A stretch of DNA of 64,000 bases from Paracoccus indicus (lineage in GTDB: Bacteria; Pseudomonadota; Alphaproteobacteria; Rhodobacterales; Rhodobacteraceae): positions 496,001 through 560,000 of the forward strand of contig NZ_PYWA01000001.1 in the NCBI RefSeq assembly GCF_003056335.1. Reading direction: 5' to 3'. Below are positions 16,424 through 25,153 of this stretch, piece after piece. Position 1 is the stretch's first letter. Each line of letters starts with the position of its first letter. The position numbers and the translations under genes are program-made. Below the pieces are notes generated by a model. The model ran no database searches. It saw only the letters and a list, made by a program, of their open reading frames with translations, and had not been told where the DNA came from.

Positions 16424-17160
16424 GCTGTCAGATCGACATCGACGGGCTGGTCAAACGCTTCGGCGACAACACCGTGCTGAACGGGATCGACCTCTGCCTG
16501 CAACCGGGAGAGCGCGTGGCGATCATCGGGCCATCGGGCACAGGGAAATCGACGCTGCTGCGCTGCCTAAATTACTTGGATCGCCCCGATGAAGGGCGCA
16601 TCACGGTCGGCGATCTGACGGTGGATGCGACGACCGCCCAGAAGTCGGACATCCTGGCGCTGCGCCGCCGGACGGGTTTCGTGTTCCAGAACTACGCGCT
16701 TTTCGCCAACAAGACCGCCCGCGACAACATCATGGAAGGTCTGACCACTGTGCGTGGTTGGTCCAAATCCAAGGCGCAGGCCCGTGCGGATGAGATCCTG
16801 TCGCAGATCGGGCTGGGCGATCGTGGCAACAGCTATCCCGCCGCCATGTCGGGCGGACAGCAGCAACGCGTTGGCATTGGGCGTGCAATGGCGCTGGATG
16901 CGGATCTGCTGTTGTTCGACGAACCGACAAGCGCCTTGGACCCCGAATGGGTGGGCGAAGTTTTGGACCTGATCCGCCGCATCGCGGATGGCCGCCAAAC
17001 CATGCTGATCGTGACCCACGAAATGCAATTTGCCCGCGAGATCGCGGACAGGATCGTTTTCATGGAAGGGGGACGCATCGTCGAGCAAGGCCCGCCCGAT
17101 CAGATCTTCGGCAATGCTCAGGATGATCGGACGCGGGCGTTCCTGCGGCGAGTGGGCTGA
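16420..17160 (+). CDS. amino-acid ABC transporter ATP-binding protein
   Basis: This 246-residue ATPase powers the importer encoded just upstream. Walker A is GPSGTGKST (about residue 35), the signature is SGGQQQRVGIGRA and Walker B is LLLFDEPTSALDPE, followed by the H-loop in VTHEM. It starts in an ATGA overlap with the permease gene. The operon ends here, directly abutting the stop of a convergent gene with no terminator space between. Confidence 0.95.
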   Translation: MSCQIDIDGLVKRFGDNTVLNGIDLCLQPGERVAIIGPSGTGKSTLLRCLNYLDRPDEGRITVGDLTVDATTAQKSDILALRRRTGFVFQNYALFANKTARDNIMEGLTTVRGWSKSKAQARADEILSQIGLGDRGNSYPAAMSGGQQQRVGIGRAMALDADLLLFDEPTSALDPEWVGEVLDLIRRIADGRQTMLIVTHEMQFAREIADRIVFMEGGRIVEQGPPDQIFGNAQDDRTRAFLRRVG

Positions 17161-17586
17161 TCAGAGGCCCGCGACCTCGTAATAGGCTTGGGTGTCGGCC
17201 TGATCGTCGAATCCGATGCCCGATGCGATGATGCAGCTGGTCTGATCGTCGCGGGCGGCGACCAAGGTCCATGTGCCCATCTGTTCCGATCCCCACAGCT
17301 TAGTGCCGTCGGCATTCGTGGTATCGACGGGCAGCTCGTTGAAATCATGCTCCAAGGTCGCAGCGATCTCGGCATCGGCCGCGCAATAGGGTTGATCCTC
17401 GGTCGACTCGGCCGAGACGGGCATGGTCTGGACGTCGCGCAGCAGGGTTGCGGTGTCGACATCCTTCATCGCGCTCCAACCCTGAATGGGGTTGTTGGCG
17501 GTTGCAGCCAAGGAGGGCATGGCCGTCAACAGCGTCACGCTGCCGACCATGGCAAGGCGGGCGATGCGGGTTGCGGTGCGGGTCAT
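17161..17586 (-). CDS. hypothetical secreted protein
   Basis: This 141-residue protein has a signal peptide (cleavage near AMPSLAAT, about residue 27) and a mature part with two cysteines (QPYCAAD and TSCIIAS), probably a disulfide. I do not recognise a family. AAAGAGG lies 8 bases before ATG 17586. It lies 83 bp downstream of the histidine kinase gene on the same strand, so it could be the last gene of the two-component operon or a separate unit. A longer frame running through it to 18993 is only a shadow of the kinase gene. Confidence 0.7.
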   Translation of the reverse strand: MTRTATRIARLAMVGSVTLLTAMPSLAATANNPIQGWSAMKDVDTATLLRDVQTMPVSAESTEDQPYCAADAEIAATLEHDFNELPVDTTNADGTKLWGSEQMGTWTLVAARDDQTSCIIASGIGFDDQADTQAYYEVAGL

Positions 17587-17669
17587 GGGTTCAGCCTCTT
17601 TCTGCGTTCTTTGCGTCGTCATGTCAGCAAAACGCGGGCTTTTCGCGCAAAGTTCCCCTGTCCCTTGGG

Positions 17670-19073
17670 TCAGGCCCATTGCCGGGCCAACCGCAGGCGC
17701 GCCTGAAGCCCCTCGGGCTGGTGCAGGAACTCCAGCCGCCCGCCATGCTGCGCGGCGATGGTCGAGACGATGGCAAGCCCCAGCCCGACCCCCGATTGTC
17801 CCCCCGCATTCTCGCCCCGCTGGAAGGCGCCAGTCAGTCGCGCCATGTCGGTCTCGGTCAGGACCGAGCCGCGGTCGGTGACGCTGATCCAGGCCTCGTC
17901 GGGGGTGGCATCGACGCTGACGACGGCCTCGCGCCCGTACTTCAGCGCATTGTCTATCAGGTTCGTCAGGGCGCGACGCAAGGACGTCGGCTGACCGCGC
18001 ATCACCACGGCGTGGCTTTCGACGATGGGGCGGGTGACGGCGCGGGCGAAGATGGTGCCTGCGCGGGTCGGACGCGGCGCGGGATCGACGATGCTGACGG
18101 GCAGCCCCACGTCCTGGTAATCGGCCACGACCGCCTCGGCCAGCGATGTCAGGGACAGGCGTCGGAAGGGTTCGGCCCCGATCTCGGCGCGGGTATAGGT
18201 CAGCACGCCGTCGATCATGGTCGTCATCTCGTCGATGTCGCGGTCCAGCTTGTCGCGCAGGGCGGCATCCTCGATCAGGGCGGTCCGCAGGCGCAGGCGG
18301 GTGGCGGGGGTGCCCAGGTCGTGGCTGACCCCCGACAGCACCAGCGCCCGGTTTTCCAGCGCGGCACGGTCCTGCGCCACGAATTGGTTCACGGCATGGG
18401 CGGTCTGGCGCAATTCCTCGACCCCGCCGACGGGCAGGGCGGCGTTGCGGGCGCGGTGATCGCCAAGGGCCTGTGCAAAAGCGGCAAAGGCGCCCGAGAC
18501 CTCGGCCACCCAGCCCAGCAGCAGGCCCAGACCCGCGATGGCGATGGCCGCGGCGGGCAGCCTGCGGTCGGCAGGGGCGGCGGCACAGCCCCAGACATCG
18601 TCGCCGTCCACCCGCAGCCAGGGGCCGGTGTCCATCTGCACGAACAGGCGCGGATCGCTGCAAAAGCGCGCCAGGGTCCGCGTGACCGATGCCAACCCCG
18701 CCGCCTGCGTCCCCCCGCCGACGCTTTCCACGCGCGATGCCGGATACTGGATGTCCGGCGACTGGATGCGCAGCGACAGGCGTGCCCCGCGTGCCAGGTC
18801 GGGCCGCCCGCCGCCGGTCAGGGTGATCACCGTCTGCCGCCAGCCCGCAGGCAGGGCGGGCGCGTCGCGCAGCTGCGTCAGGCTGACACCGGGCGGCAGG
18901 GCGCTGCCGTTGTCCAAACTGTCGTGAAGCGCCAGCCCCGCGACATAGGCCTGCGTCAGATGCGTCCGCCAGGCGGCGTTGCTGGCCATCCACATCCAGA
19001 CGGCCACGCCCCCGAACAGCATCGCCAGCACCACCCAGAGGCTGGCCAGCCTGCGCAGGCTAAGCCGGGTCAT
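17670..19073 (-). CDS. sensor histidine kinase of a sugar-linked two-component system (altered G1 box)
   Basis: This 467-residue membrane kinase has a first helix (about residues 7-30), a periplasmic loop of about 130 residues containing two cysteines, a second helix (about 165-185), a HAMP-like linker, and a phosphoacceptor site SHDLGTPATRLRL (about residue 240). The HATPase domain has an N-box (NLIDNALKYG) and a G2 box (GVGLGLAIV). The G1 box, normally DxGPG, reads DRGSVL, so its second glycine is lost. It overlaps the response-regulator gene by 14 bp. Because the pair is divergent from a Gts-type sugar operon, it resembles Pseudomonas GtrS/GltR, which controls glucose uptake. That role is inference. 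Confidence 0.88.
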   Translation of the reverse strand: MTRLSLRRLASLWVVLAMLFGGVAVWMWMASNAAWRTHLTQAYVAGLALHDSLDNGSALPPGVSLTQLRDAPALPAGWRQTVITLTGGGRPDLARGARLSLRIQSPDIQYPASRVESVGGGTQAAGLASVTRTLARFCSDPRLFVQMDTGPWLRVDGDDVWGCAAAPADRRLPAAAIAIAGLGLLLGWVAEVSGAFAAFAQALGDHRARNAALPVGGVEELRQTAHAVNQFVAQDRAALENRALVLSGVSHDLGTPATRLRLRTALIEDAALRDKLDRDIDEMTTMIDGVLTYTRAEIGAEPFRRLSLTSLAEAVVADYQDVGLPVSIVDPAPRPTRAGTIFARAVTRPIVESHAVVMRGQPTSLRRALTNLIDNALKYGREAVVSVDATPDEAWISVTDRGSVLTETDMARLTGAFQRGENAGGQSGVGLGLAIVSTIAAQHGGRLEFLHQPEGLQARLRLARQWA

Positions 19074-19767
19074 CGGCGGTGACGCGGGTCGAGAGGACAT
19101 AGCCGGTGCCGCGCTCGGTCCGGATCAGGGCGGGGTCGGTCTTGTTGCGCAAGCGGCCCACCAGCACGTCGATGGCGCGACCCTCGGCGGCATCATCGTC
19201 GTCCAGGGCGGCGGCGATCTCTTCGCGGGTCAGGGGGATCAGGGGGTTGGCCAGGAAGATCCGCAGCAGGGCGGTTTCACGCGATGACAGGGATACCTGC
19301 CAGCCGCCGGGTGCGGTCACCTCGTTGCGGGTGGCGTCATAACGCCAGCCCTGAAAGACCAGCACCCCCTCGCGGCGGCGGTGGGTCAGGCTGGGGGCGC
19401 GACCTGCACGGCGCAGGACGGCGCGGATGCGGGCCAGCAGCAGGTCGGGGTTGAAGGGCTTGGCGATGTAATCGTCCGCCCCGACCTGATAGCCCGCCAT
19501 CCGCTGGTGATCCGCCGAGAGCGCGCTGACCATGATGATCGGCACATCCTGCGCGGCCCGGATCTCGGCGCAAAGCGCCACGCCGTCGTCGTCGCCCAGG
19601 GACACGTCCAGCAGGATCAGGTCCACCCGCCCCGCCTTCAGCGCCGACAATGCGCCCAAGCGGTCGTTCGCGGTGGTGACGTGAAAGCCCTGCCGTTGCA
19701 GATAGGCGGCCAGCATCGCGGCCATGTCGATGTCGTCTTCCACCAGCAGCAGGCGATGCAGGCTCAT
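19060..19767 (-). CDS. response regulator, OmpR family, divergent from the sugar ABC operon
   Basis: This 235-residue regulator has an N-terminal receiver domain with acidic residues VEDD, phosphoacceptor Asp in LLDVSLGDDDG (about residue 53) and Lys in AKPF. A C-terminal winged helix (about 135-225) carries the DNA-recognition region DVLVGRLRNKTD. It is the first gene of the regulator-kinase pair. Only 186 bp separate it from the gtsA-like gene, and a 10-bp-phased direct repeat lies there. The likely job is to switch on sugar uptake, by analogy with GltR. Confidence 0.92.
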   Translation of the reverse strand: MSLHRLLLVEDDIDMAAMLAAYLQRQGFHVTTANDRLGALSALKAGRVDLILLDVSLGDDDGVALCAEIRAAQDVPIIMVSALSADHQRMAGYQVGADDYIAKPFNPDLLLARIRAVLRRAGRAPSLTHRRREGVLVFQGWRYDATRNEVTAPGGWQVSLSSRETALLRIFLANPLIPLTREEIAAALDDDDAAEGRAIDVLVGRLRNKTDPALIRTERGTGYVLSTRVTADDPA

Positions 19768-19816
19768 GTTCGTGGTCCCCCCTGTCGTCGCCTTAACATC
19801 GGCGGGCGGGGCTTCG

Positions 19817-19831
19817 GTAACAGTTTGTAAC
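19817..19831. promoter_or_regulatory. direct repeat GTAAC-N5-GTAAC, candidate response-regulator site
   Basis: Two GTAAC copies start exactly 10 bp apart (19817-19821 and 19827-19831), one helical turn, the usual arrangement for dimers of OmpR/PhoB-type regulators. The site lies about 50 bp before the response-regulator start and about 120 bp before the gtsA-like start, so it could serve both divergent promoters. Binding is inferred, not shown. Confidence 0.5.
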
Positions 19832-19953
19832 GTCACGCGGGGATTTCTTCTTGGCGCATGGCTGGGATGCGTTGCGGGCATGGCTGCCCATCTGCCATCA
19901 TCATCCCAGCAGGCAGAGGACCGAATCCGCCTGAACAAGATCTGGGAGGATCC

Positions 19954-21195
19954 ATGTATTTGAAATCCGTTCTGGCGGCCTCGACCGCCGTGATGCTGGC
20001 CGGCCCCGTGATGGCCGAACCGACCGCCGAAGTCCTGCACTGGTGGACCTCGGGCGGCGAGGCGAAATCCGTCGCCGTCCTTCAGGACCAGTTCAAGGCC
20101 GAAGGCGGCACCTGGACCGACATGCCCGTCGCGGGCGGTGGCGGCGATGCCGCGATGACCGCGCTGCGTGCCCGCGTCCTGTCGGGCAACGCGCCCACCG
20201 CCGTGCAGCTGAAGGGCCCCGCCATCCAGGAATGGTACGAGGAAACCGGCCTGGCCGACATCAGCGCCGTGGCCGATGAAAACAACTGGGCCGACGTCCT
20301 GCCTGCCCAGATCGCCGAGCACATGAAGTGCGAAGGCCAGTGGTGCGCAGCCCCGGTCAACGTCCACCGCGTGAACTGGCTGTGGGGCAACAAGCAGATC
20401 CTGGACGAGCACGGCATCGAGATGCCGACCACCTGGGACGAATTCAACGCCGCCGCCGAAAAGTTGCAGGAAGCGGGCGTCACCCCGCTGGCCCATGGCG
20501 GTCAGGCATGGCAGGACGCGACCATCTTCGAAACCGTCGTCCTGGGCCTTGGCGGCCCCGAGTTCTTCCAGAAGGCCCTGGTCGATCTGGACCCTGAGGC
20601 GCTGCAGTCCGACACGATGAAGCAGGTCTTCGACGAGATGCGGACCATCCGCGGCTATGTCGACGACAACTTCTCGGGTCGTGACTGGAACCTGGCCACC
20701 GCGATGGTCATGAACGGCGAAGCCGCCTTCCAGATCATGGGCGACTGGGCCAAGGGCGAATTCCTGGCCGCGGGCAAAGAACCGGGCACCGATTTCGTCT
20801 GCGCGCAGACCCCGGGCGAAGGCTTCCTGTACAACGTCGACAGCTTCGCCTTCTTCGAGCTGGACGGCGAGGACAAGCAGCAGGGTCAGGCGCTTCTGGC
20901 CAAGCTGATCATGGGTCCGGAATTCCAGAAGACCTTCAACCTGAACAAGGGCTCGATCCCGGCCCGCACCGACGTCGCACTGGACGATTTCGACAGCTGC
21001 GCCGTCGAATCGAACAAGGCGATGAACGCCGGTGCCGAGGACGGTTCGCTGCTGCCCAGCTATGCCCACGGCATGGCCCTGCGTGGCGCGCCCGCCGGTG
21101 CGATCACCGACGTGGTGACCGCGCATTTCAACAGCGACATGTCCTCGGACGATGCCGTGCAGCAACTGGTGGATGCCGTCGCCAACGCGATGTGA
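19954..21195 (+). CDS. gtsA: sugar ABC transporter substrate-binding protein (GtsA-like)
   Basis: This 413-residue periplasmic sugar-binding protein of the SBP_bac_1 class has a signal peptide ending near GPVMAEP (about residue 22). The start of the mature protein, EVLHWWTSGGEAKSV, is typical of the glucose/mannose-binding GtsA group, and WTSGGE is conserved in it. Four cysteines are seen, including CEGQWC, likely a disulfide. GGGAGGA precedes ATG 19954. It is followed by a strong terminator-like hairpin and then the permease genes, which would give more binding protein than membrane components. Glucose is the best guess, supported by the glucokinase gene at the end of the operon. Confidence 0.88.
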   Translation: MYLKSVLAASTAVMLAGPVMAEPTAEVLHWWTSGGEAKSVAVLQDQFKAEGGTWTDMPVAGGGGDAAMTALRARVLSGNAPTAVQLKGPAIQEWYEETGLADISAVADENNWADVLPAQIAEHMKCEGQWCAAPVNVHRVNWLWGNKQILDEHGIEMPTTWDEFNAAAEKLQEAGVTPLAHGGQAWQDATIFETVVLGLGGPEFFQKALVDLDPEALQSDTMKQVFDEMRTIRGYVDDNFSGRDWNLATAMVMNGEAAFQIMGDWAKGEFLAAGKEPGTDFVCAQTPGEGFLYNVDSFAFFELDGEDKQQGQALLAKLIMGPEFQKTFNLNKGSIPARTDVALDDFDSCAVESNKAMNAGAEDGSLLPSYAHGMALRGAPAGAITDVVTAHFNSDMSSDDAVQQLVDAVANAM

Positions 21196-21209
21196 TCACC
21201 GCATGACGG

Positions 21210-21246
21210 CCCCGCGCCTTGGCGGTCGCCAGGGCGCGGGGTTTTT
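21210..21246 (+). terminator. intra-operon terminator-like hairpin between gtsA and gtsB
   Basis: CCCCGCGCC (21210-21218) pairs perfectly with GGCGCGGGG (21233-21241), the stem extends further inward, and five T follow (21242-21246). This is a textbook intrinsic terminator, only 20 bp before the permease start at 21267. Partial read-through would set high binding-protein and lower permease expression. Confidence 0.8.
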
Positions 21247-21266
21247 CTTTGGAGGTAGTCCGAAAA

Positions 21267-22139
21267 ATGGAATGGCTTGAACGCAACGTCCCCAAGATGG
21301 TGCTGGCGCCGTCATTCGTGGCGATCATGATCTTCGTCTACGGCTTCATCGCCTGGACGGCCTGGATCAGCTTCACGAAATCGCGCCTGATGCCGAAATA
21401 CGATCTGGACGGCATCGGTCAATACGAGCGCCTGTTCGCCGCCCCCCGTTGGGATGTGGCGATGAACAACCTGTTCATCTTCGGCGGGCTGTTCATCGTC
21501 ATCTCGATGGCGATCGGGCTGGCGCTGGCGATTTTCCTCGACCAGAAGATCCGCGCCGAGGGCGTGCTGCGCACCATCTATCTGTATCCGATGGCCCTGT
21601 CGCTGATCGTGACCGGCACCGCGTGGAAATGGATCCTGAACCCGGGCCTGGGAATCCAGGAGACCGTGCGCGGATGGGGCTTCGAAAGCTTCACCTTCGA
21701 CTGGATCATCCGCCCCGACATGGCGATCTATGTCATCGTGCTTGCGGCCGTCTGGCAGGCCTCGGGCTTTGTCATGGCGCTGTTCCTTGCGGGCCTGCGG
21801 TCCGTCGATGGCGAAATCATCCGTGCCGCCCAGGTCGACGGCATCCCGACGCATCGCATCTATTCCGCCATCATCATCCCGACGATGGCCCCGATCTTCC
21901 TGTCGGCCTTCATCGTGCTGGCGCACCTGGCGATCAAGGCCTTCGACCTTGTCATCGCGCTCACCGGCGGTGGCCCCGGCTATGCCACCGATCTGCCCGC
22001 GACCTACATGTACGCCATGGCGTTCTCGCGCGGTGATCTGGGTCAGGCGGCATCGTCGGCCATGATCATGATGATGGTCATCTTCGCCATCGTCGTTCCC
22101 TATCTCTACAGCGAATTGAGGCCGCGCCATGACAAGTAA
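21267..22139 (+). CDS. gtsB: sugar ABC transporter permease (GtsB-like)
   Basis: This 290-residue MalF-type permease has six predicted membrane helices. The EAA loop near residue 190-210 (IIRAAQVDGIPTHRIYSAIIIP) binds the ATPase, and the typical TGGGPGYATDLPATYMY follows. GGAGG lies 11 bases before ATG 21267; a longer frame from 21219 would run through the terminator hairpin and is rejected. It overlaps the second permease gene by 11 bp. Confidence 0.92.
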   Translation: MEWLERNVPKMVLAPSFVAIMIFVYGFIAWTAWISFTKSRLMPKYDLDGIGQYERLFAAPRWDVAMNNLFIFGGLFIVISMAIGLALAIFLDQKIRAEGVLRTIYLYPMALSLIVTGTAWKWILNPGLGIQETVRGWGFESFTFDWIIRPDMAIYVIVLAAVWQASGFVMALFLAGLRSVDGEIIRAAQVDGIPTHRIYSAIIIPTMAPIFLSAFIVLAHLAIKAFDLVIALTGGGPGYATDLPATYMYAMAFSRGDLGQAASSAMIMMMVIFAIVVPYLYSELRPRHDK

Positions 22140-22983
22140 GACCATGCTGCGGGCGGGGCTGTACCTGATCCTGATCCTGTTCGCCCTGTTCTACCTGATG
22201 CCGCTGTTCGTCATGCTGACGACCTCGCTGAAAAGCCTCGAGGAGATCCGCACCGGCAGCCTGCTGGCCCTGCCCCGCGACATCACCTTCGCCCCCTGGG
22301 TCGAGGCCTGGTCCACCGCCTGCGCCGGCACCCAATGCGAGGGCCTGCGCCCGTTCTTCTGGAACAGCGTGCTGATGGCGGTGCCTGCGGTGATGATCTC
22401 GACCGTGGTGGGCGCGCTGAACGGATACGTCTTCGCGCAGTGGCGCTTCCGCGGCGCGAACCTGTTCTTCGCGATGATCCTCTTCGGCTGCTTCATCCCC
22501 TTCCAGGTCGTTCTGCTGCCGATGGCGCAGATGCTGGGCCTGATGGGGCTCGCGGGGTCGATCCCGGGGCTGATCTTCGTCCATGTCATCTATGGGCTTG
22601 GCTTCACCACACTGTTCTTCCGCAACTACTATGTCACCATTCCGCAGGAACTGGTGCGGGCGGCCAAGGTCGACGGGGCGGGCTTCTTCCGCATCTTCTG
22701 GTCGATCTTCCTGCCGATCTCGCTGCCGATCATCACCGTGTCGGTCATCTGGCAGTTCACGCAGATCTGGAACGACTTCCTGTTCGGCGTCAGCTTCAGC
22801 GGGGCCGGGTCGCAGCCCGTGACCGTCGCGCTGAACAACATCGTCAACTCCACCACCGGCGTCAAAGCCTACAATGTCGACATGGCCGCCGCGATCATCG
22901 CAGCCCTGCCGACCTTGCTGGTCTATGTCGTCGCCGGAAAATACTTCATTCGCGGCCTGACCGCCGGTTCCGTGAAAGGGTGA
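22129..22983 (+). CDS. gtsC: sugar ABC transporter permease (GtsC-like)
   Basis: This 284-residue MalG-type permease has six predicted helices and an EAA loop (LVRAAKVDGAGFFRIFWSIFLP). The segment GTQCEGL in the first periplasmic loop and the C-terminal IRGLTAGSVKG are typical of the group. It pairs with the upstream permease to form the channel. The start overlaps the upstream gene by 11 bp, and the ATPase gene follows after 4 bp. Confidence 0.92.
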   Translation: MTSKTMLRAGLYLILILFALFYLMPLFVMLTTSLKSLEEIRTGSLLALPRDITFAPWVEAWSTACAGTQCEGLRPFFWNSVLMAVPAVMISTVVGALNGYVFAQWRFRGANLFFAMILFGCFIPFQVVLLPMAQMLGLMGLAGSIPGLIFVHVIYGLGFTTLFFRNYYVTIPQELVRAAKVDGAGFFRIFWSIFLPISLPIITVSVIWQFTQIWNDFLFGVSFSGAGSQPVTVALNNIVNSTTGVKAYNVDMAAAIIAALPTLLVYVVAGKYFIRGLTAGSVKG

Positions 22984-22987
22984 TCCC

Positions 22988-24094
22988 ATGCCGATCCTCG
23001 AAATCGACCACCTGCAGAAATCCTATGGCGAGACCCATATCCTGCACGACATCAACATCAGCATCGAGGAAGGCGACTTCCTGGTGCTGGTCGGGCCTTC
23101 GGGCTGCGGCAAGTCCACGCTGCTGAACTGCATCGCGGGGCTGGAGCCGATCAGCGGCGGCAATGTCAGCATCGCGGGGCGCAACGTGACGGGCGTGTCC
23201 CCGAAGGACCGCGACATCGCCATGGTGTTCCAGTCCTACGCGCTCTACCCGACGATGTCGGTCGCCAAGAACATCACCTTCGGGATGAAGGTGCGCGGCG
23301 TCGACAAGGCGACCCAGGACAAGAAGCTGGCGCAGGTCGCCAGCCAGCTGCAGATCGAGCCGTTGCTGCACCGCAAGCCCGGTCAGCTGTCGGGCGGCCA
23401 GCGCCAGCGCGTCGCCATGGGCCGCGCCCTGGTGCGCGACCCCAAGCTGTTCCTGTTCGACGAACCGCTGTCGAATCTGGACGCGAAACTGCGCGTCAGC
23501 ATGCGGACCGAGATCAAGAAGCTGCACCAGGATCTGAACGCATCCATTGTCTATGTCACCCACGACCAGATCGAGGCGATGACGCTGGCCACCAAGATCG
23601 TCGTCATGAAGGGCGGCGTGATCCAGCAGATCGGCACGCCGGCGGAAATCTACAACCGTCCGGCGAATATGTTCGTGGCCGACTTCATGGGCAGCCCGGC
23701 GATGAACCTGATCCCGGCCAAGGTCCGCGCCGAAGGTGGCCAGACCCGCATCCAGATCGAGCGTCCGGGCGATGCGCCCCTGGTCATCACCGATCCGGTG
23801 GCGCGCAACCTGCCCGCCGACATCATCCTGGGCGTCCGCCCCGAGGACATCCACGAGGCCACGGGCAACGCCCATCTGCCCGGCACCGCCGAAGGCGCGG
23901 GTGGCGATGTGATGATCGACATCGTCGAACCTGCCGGTGCCGATACCTTTGCCGTCACCCAGTTGGGCGGCAAAGCTGTCACTGCCCGTCTGCGGGCAGA
24001 AAGCGCCGTCAAGGCACGCCAGCCCTTCCCTCTGGCGTTCGACCTCTCGAAAGTGTCGTATTTCTCGCCTAGTGATGGCGAAAGGCTGAACTGA
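22988..24094 (+). CDS. sugar ABC transporter ATP-binding protein (MalK/UgpC family)
   Basis: This 368-residue ATPase energises the sugar importer. Walker A is GPSGCGKST (about residue 36), the signature LSGGQRQRVAMGRAL and Walker B LFLFDEPLSNLDAK, with the H-loop in VTHDQ. The C-terminal third is the MalK-type regulatory (TOBE/OB) domain, including LGVRPEDI. In Pseudomonas the equivalent gene is gtsD. It lies between the permeases and the glucokinase gene. Confidence 0.93.
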   Translation: MPILEIDHLQKSYGETHILHDINISIEEGDFLVLVGPSGCGKSTLLNCIAGLEPISGGNVSIAGRNVTGVSPKDRDIAMVFQSYALYPTMSVAKNITFGMKVRGVDKATQDKKLAQVASQLQIEPLLHRKPGQLSGGQRQRVAMGRALVRDPKLFLFDEPLSNLDAKLRVSMRTEIKKLHQDLNASIVYVTHDQIEAMTLATKIVVMKGGVIQQIGTPAEIYNRPANMFVADFMGSPAMNLIPAKVRAEGGQTRIQIERPGDAPLVITDPVARNLPADIILGVRPEDIHEATGNAHLPGTAEGAGGDVMIDIVEPAGADTFAVTQLGGKAVTARLRAESAVKARQPFPLAFDLSKVSYFSPSDGERLN

Positions 24095-24109
24095 GGAAGG
24101 GTGACGGCG

Positions 24110-25036
24110 ATGGCGATGCTTCTGGGGGATGTGGGTGGAACCAATGCGCGGCTGGCGATCGCCCGCAACGGGGCCATCGATGCGGCGACGGTCACCCGGT
24201 TCCGGGGCGACGATTTCGCCAGCTTCGATGATGTGGTGCGCCAATACATGGCCGAACAACATCAACCGCATGTCTCGTCCATGTGCATCGCCGTCGCCGG
24301 TCCGGTCAGCGGTGGTCGGGCCAGCCTGACCAACCGCGACTGGTCCTTTGACGAAACCCATCTGGCGCGGCTGACCGATGCCGACCAGGTGCGTCTGATC
24401 AACGATCTGACCGCGCTTGGCTATGCCACGCCGGTCCTGTCAGGCGAGGGCGTCAGCCTGCTGCGTCCCGCCCCCGAGGATCGCGCCCGCAACGGCCAGT
24501 CGCTGGTCGTGGGACTGGGCACAGGCTTCAACGTCTGCGCCGTGCGCGTCCTGCCCGGCGGCGCCATCACCGCGCTTGAGGCGGAAGAGGGCCACACCCA
24601 TCTGCCCGCCAACATCATGGCCATGCTGGTCGACCGCGTCGGCGCTAATGCCGCCGCGGGCTTCTTCTCGACCGAGGAGACATTTGCCGGGCGCGGGCTG
24701 TCGCGCCTGCATGCGGCCATGACCGGCACCGAACCGGTCCGCAGCGAACAGATCGCTGCCGCGATGGAGGCGGGCGATCCCGATGCCATCGCGACCTATG
24801 ATTTCTTCACCGAACTGGTGGGCCTGCTGTGCCGCGAACTCGCGCTGCGCTTCATGCCGCTGGAGGGGCTGTTCCTGGCGGGCAGCGTCGGGCGCAGCAT
24901 CGCCGACCGGATGGCGCGTTTCGAGCCTGCCTTCCTGTCGCAAAGCCACATGGGCCATATCCCCGGCAACACGCCGGTCCTGCTGATTCGCGACGACATG
25001 GCGGCGCTGCACGGCTGCCTCGCCGCGCTTGGCTGA
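24110..25036 (+). CDS. glk: glucokinase
   Basis: This 308-residue bacterial-type (Glk family) glucokinase phosphorylates incoming glucose with ATP. An N-terminal phosphate loop (LGDVGGTNARL), the nucleotide-binding GLGTGFNV and the sugar-binding EEGHTHLP are all seen. The HTHL pattern is the usual metal-adjacent motif of the family. ATG 24110 is chosen because GAGGAAGG lies 9 bases upstream; a GTG at 24101 sits right against that site. As the last gene of the sugar-import operon it indicates that the transported sugar is, or yields, free glucose. Confidence 0.92.
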   Translation: MAMLLGDVGGTNARLAIARNGAIDAATVTRFRGDDFASFDDVVRQYMAEQHQPHVSSMCIAVAGPVSGGRASLTNRDWSFDETHLARLTDADQVRLINDLTALGYATPVLSGEGVSLLRPAPEDRARNGQSLVVGLGTGFNVCAVRVLPGGAITALEAEEGHTHLPANIMAMLVDRVGANAAAGFFSTEETFAGRGLSRLHAAMTGTEPVRSEQIAAAMEAGDPDAIATYDFFTELVGLLCRELALRFMPLEGLFLAGSVGRSIADRMARFEPAFLSQSHMGHIPGNTPVLLIRDDMAALHGCLAALG

Positions 25037-25153
25037 ATATCGCCGCCCCACATAAAGGTTAACGCCCCGGCCCCGGTTTTCCCCAAGTATTGGTGGATTT
25101 CGCGGGGTGATCCTGTTTCAATCGTGCCAAGCAAGAAAAGCAGGGCAGGCGTG

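Noticed and set aside
17587..18993. N-terminal extension of the small secreted protein into a 610-codon frame
   Set aside because: The extension lies out of frame over the histidine kinase gene. A good ribosome site and a signal peptide fix the start at 17586.
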